The notes beneath the pieces were generated by a model that saw only the letters and a list, made by a program, of their open reading frames with translations, searched no databases and was not told the DNA's origin. Below are positions 63,110-64,000 of a stretch of DNA of 64,000 nucleotides, piece by piece. Source of the DNA: Pogostemon cablin (lineage: Eukaryota; Streptophyta; Magnoliopsida; Lamiales; Lamiaceae); assembly GCA_023678885.1 (NCBI GenBank), contig CM042987.1, forward strand, positions 31,396,927-31,460,926, in the 5' to 3' direction. Within the stretch, counting starts at the first letter, position 1; each line of letters opens with the position of its first letter. A program made the position numbers and the translations under genes.

Positions 63110-64000
63110 GCTGTGATGTTGGTGGTGACAAATGAAATCAATTATGTTGCACAGGTGTTTGATGAATTGAAAGAGCTATGGTCAATGGCACTTCCCATAA
63201 CTGCCATGAACTGTCTAGTCTATATCAGAGCAGTTGTTTCCGTACTTTTCTTGGGCCAGTTAGGAAGCTTGGAGTTAGCCGGCGGCACCCTCTCCATCGG
63301 CTTCACCAACATAACCGGCTACTCCGTCCTAGTCGGCTTGGCTTCCGGCCTGGAGCCGGTCTGCAGCCAAGCCTACGGCAGCAAGAACTGGGACCTCCTT
63401 TCCCTCTCTCTCCACCGCATGATCTTCCTACTCTTTCTCGCCATCATCCCCATCACTCTCCTCTGGATCAACCTCGAATCCATCATGCTTTTCATGGGCC
63501 AAGATCCTGAAATCACATCCATGGCCGCCACCTACTGCATCTATTCTCTCCCAGACCTTTTAACAAACACCTTGCTGCAGCCGTTGAGGGTCTACCTGAG
63601 GTCGCAGGGGGTGACTCAGCCGCAGATGTGGTGTACTTTAATGGCGGTGGTGTTTCATATTCCGTTGAACTATGTTCTTGTGATGGTGATGGGGTGGGGG
63701 GTGCCTGGGGTGGCGGTGGCTTCTGTGTTGACTAATTTGCATATGATGGTGCTGATGATGGTGTACGTGTGTGTTTATGGACGGTGGGAGTGGAAGTGGA
63801 GTTTGGCGGACGGCGGCGATGGGATTGGAAAGTTGCTCCGGCTTGCCGTTCCGAGCTGCATCGGAATTTGCTTGGAGTGGTGGTGGTACGAGATTGTCAC
63901 GGTGTTGGCCGGCTATTTGCCCAATCCGAGACTCACCGTTGCCGCCACTGGAATCATGATTCAGACCACTAGTCTGATGTACACGGTTCCGATGGCGTTG
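63036..64000 (+). CDS. MATE-family transporter, DTX48-52-like clade (3' end beyond window)
   Basis: MATE proteins export organic cations, hormones or secondary metabolites in exchange for H+. Exon 1 is 63036-63077 (MAQFNSHKLISSSQ), a GT-AG intron with a (CT)n run follows at 63078-63154, and exon 2 begins at 63155 and stays open to the window edge, giving 296 residues so far. Exon 2 shows family landmarks in order: ELWSMALPITAMN, GGTLSIGFTNITGYSVLVGL, GLEPVCSQAYGSKN, QPLRVYLRSQG, HIPLNYV, PSCIGICLEWWWYEIVTVL and TGIMIQTTSLMYTVPMAL. EWWWYE with the intron-poor body suits the DTX48-52 (ADS1/ADP1) group, which acts on endosomes or the Golgi and influences growth and hormone balance; that group assignment is an inference. 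Its first untranslated exon seems to lie on the far side of the copia insertion. Confidence 0.9.
63080..63107 (+). repeat. (CT)n tract in MATE intron 1
   Basis: This is an uninterrupted CT repeat just after the splice donor. Confidence 0.9.

Noticed and set aside
63178..63510. 110-codon frame in the MATE exon
   Set aside because: It is a shadow in another frame. The MATE frame is open through the same region to the window edge and carries the family motifs.
1..64000. CRISPR array, phage or bacterial operons
   Set aside because: Repeats are plant transposon ends and simple repeats. No spaced identical repeats with unique spacers, and the genes are intron-bearing plant genes.

Overview
The window reads as nuclear DNA of a flowering plant, most likely a eudicot. 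It is AT-rich, its genes carry GT-AG introns, its proteins are plant-type (FAB1D lipid kinase, NIPA transporter, MATE transporter, WVD2-like/TPX2), and the repeats are typical plant families: Ty1-copia and Ty3-gypsy LTRs, CACTA, MULE, hAT and Stowaway elements and a SINE. The closeness of FAB1D to asterid forms hints at that clade, but this is only a guess. There are no prokaryotic operons and no CRISPR array.

Layout. Positions 1-31.8 kb are gene-poor and made of layered transposons: a 3.97-kb non-autonomous CACTA element (745-4714, TSD TAT), a SINE (5304-5435), a MULE with a hAT element nested in it (11461-13098 and 12208-12762), a hAT-like element with AATTCGAA-rich arms that contains a GC-rich MULE-like element (15968-17262 and 16386-17021), several Stowaway MITEs, and a family of about 390-bp foldback elements with 9-bp target duplications (22224, 22660, 30678 and fragments). 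Positions 31.9-38.6 kb hold an 11-exon FAB1D-type PI3P 5-kinase gene on the plus strand (1456 aa). Positions 39.3-43.6 kb hold a convergent 9-exon NIPA-type Mg2+ transporter gene on the minus strand (338 aa). Positions 44-51.8 kb are repeats, including two short MULE MITEs and a 1797-bp solo LTR (49302-51098). Positions 51.8-53.6 kb hold the remains of a WVD2-like (TPX2-family) microtubule protein gene on the minus strand, with four in-frame stops, two frameshifts and a 342-bp solo LTR in one intron.

From 56.4 kb to the right edge lies a MATE-family transporter gene (plus strand, cut by the window end). Its 5'-UTR intron, which I reconstruct as 157 bp, has received a complete Ty1-copia retrotransposon (56678-62912) with identical 255-bp LTRs, an intact 1330-codon Gag-Pol frame, a tRNA-iMet primer site and a 5-bp TSD. 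This is a very recent and possibly still competent insertion.

The genes do not form a pathway. They share endomembrane or transport themes (phosphoinositide, Mg2+, MATE efflux), which is probably coincidence. I found no new defence or regulatory system. The most interesting items are the young copia insertion in the MATE leader intron, the decayed or frameshifted N-terminal Cys module of FAB1D, the WVD2-like pseudogene, and the foldback MULE-MITE family whose copies share a duplicated left end.
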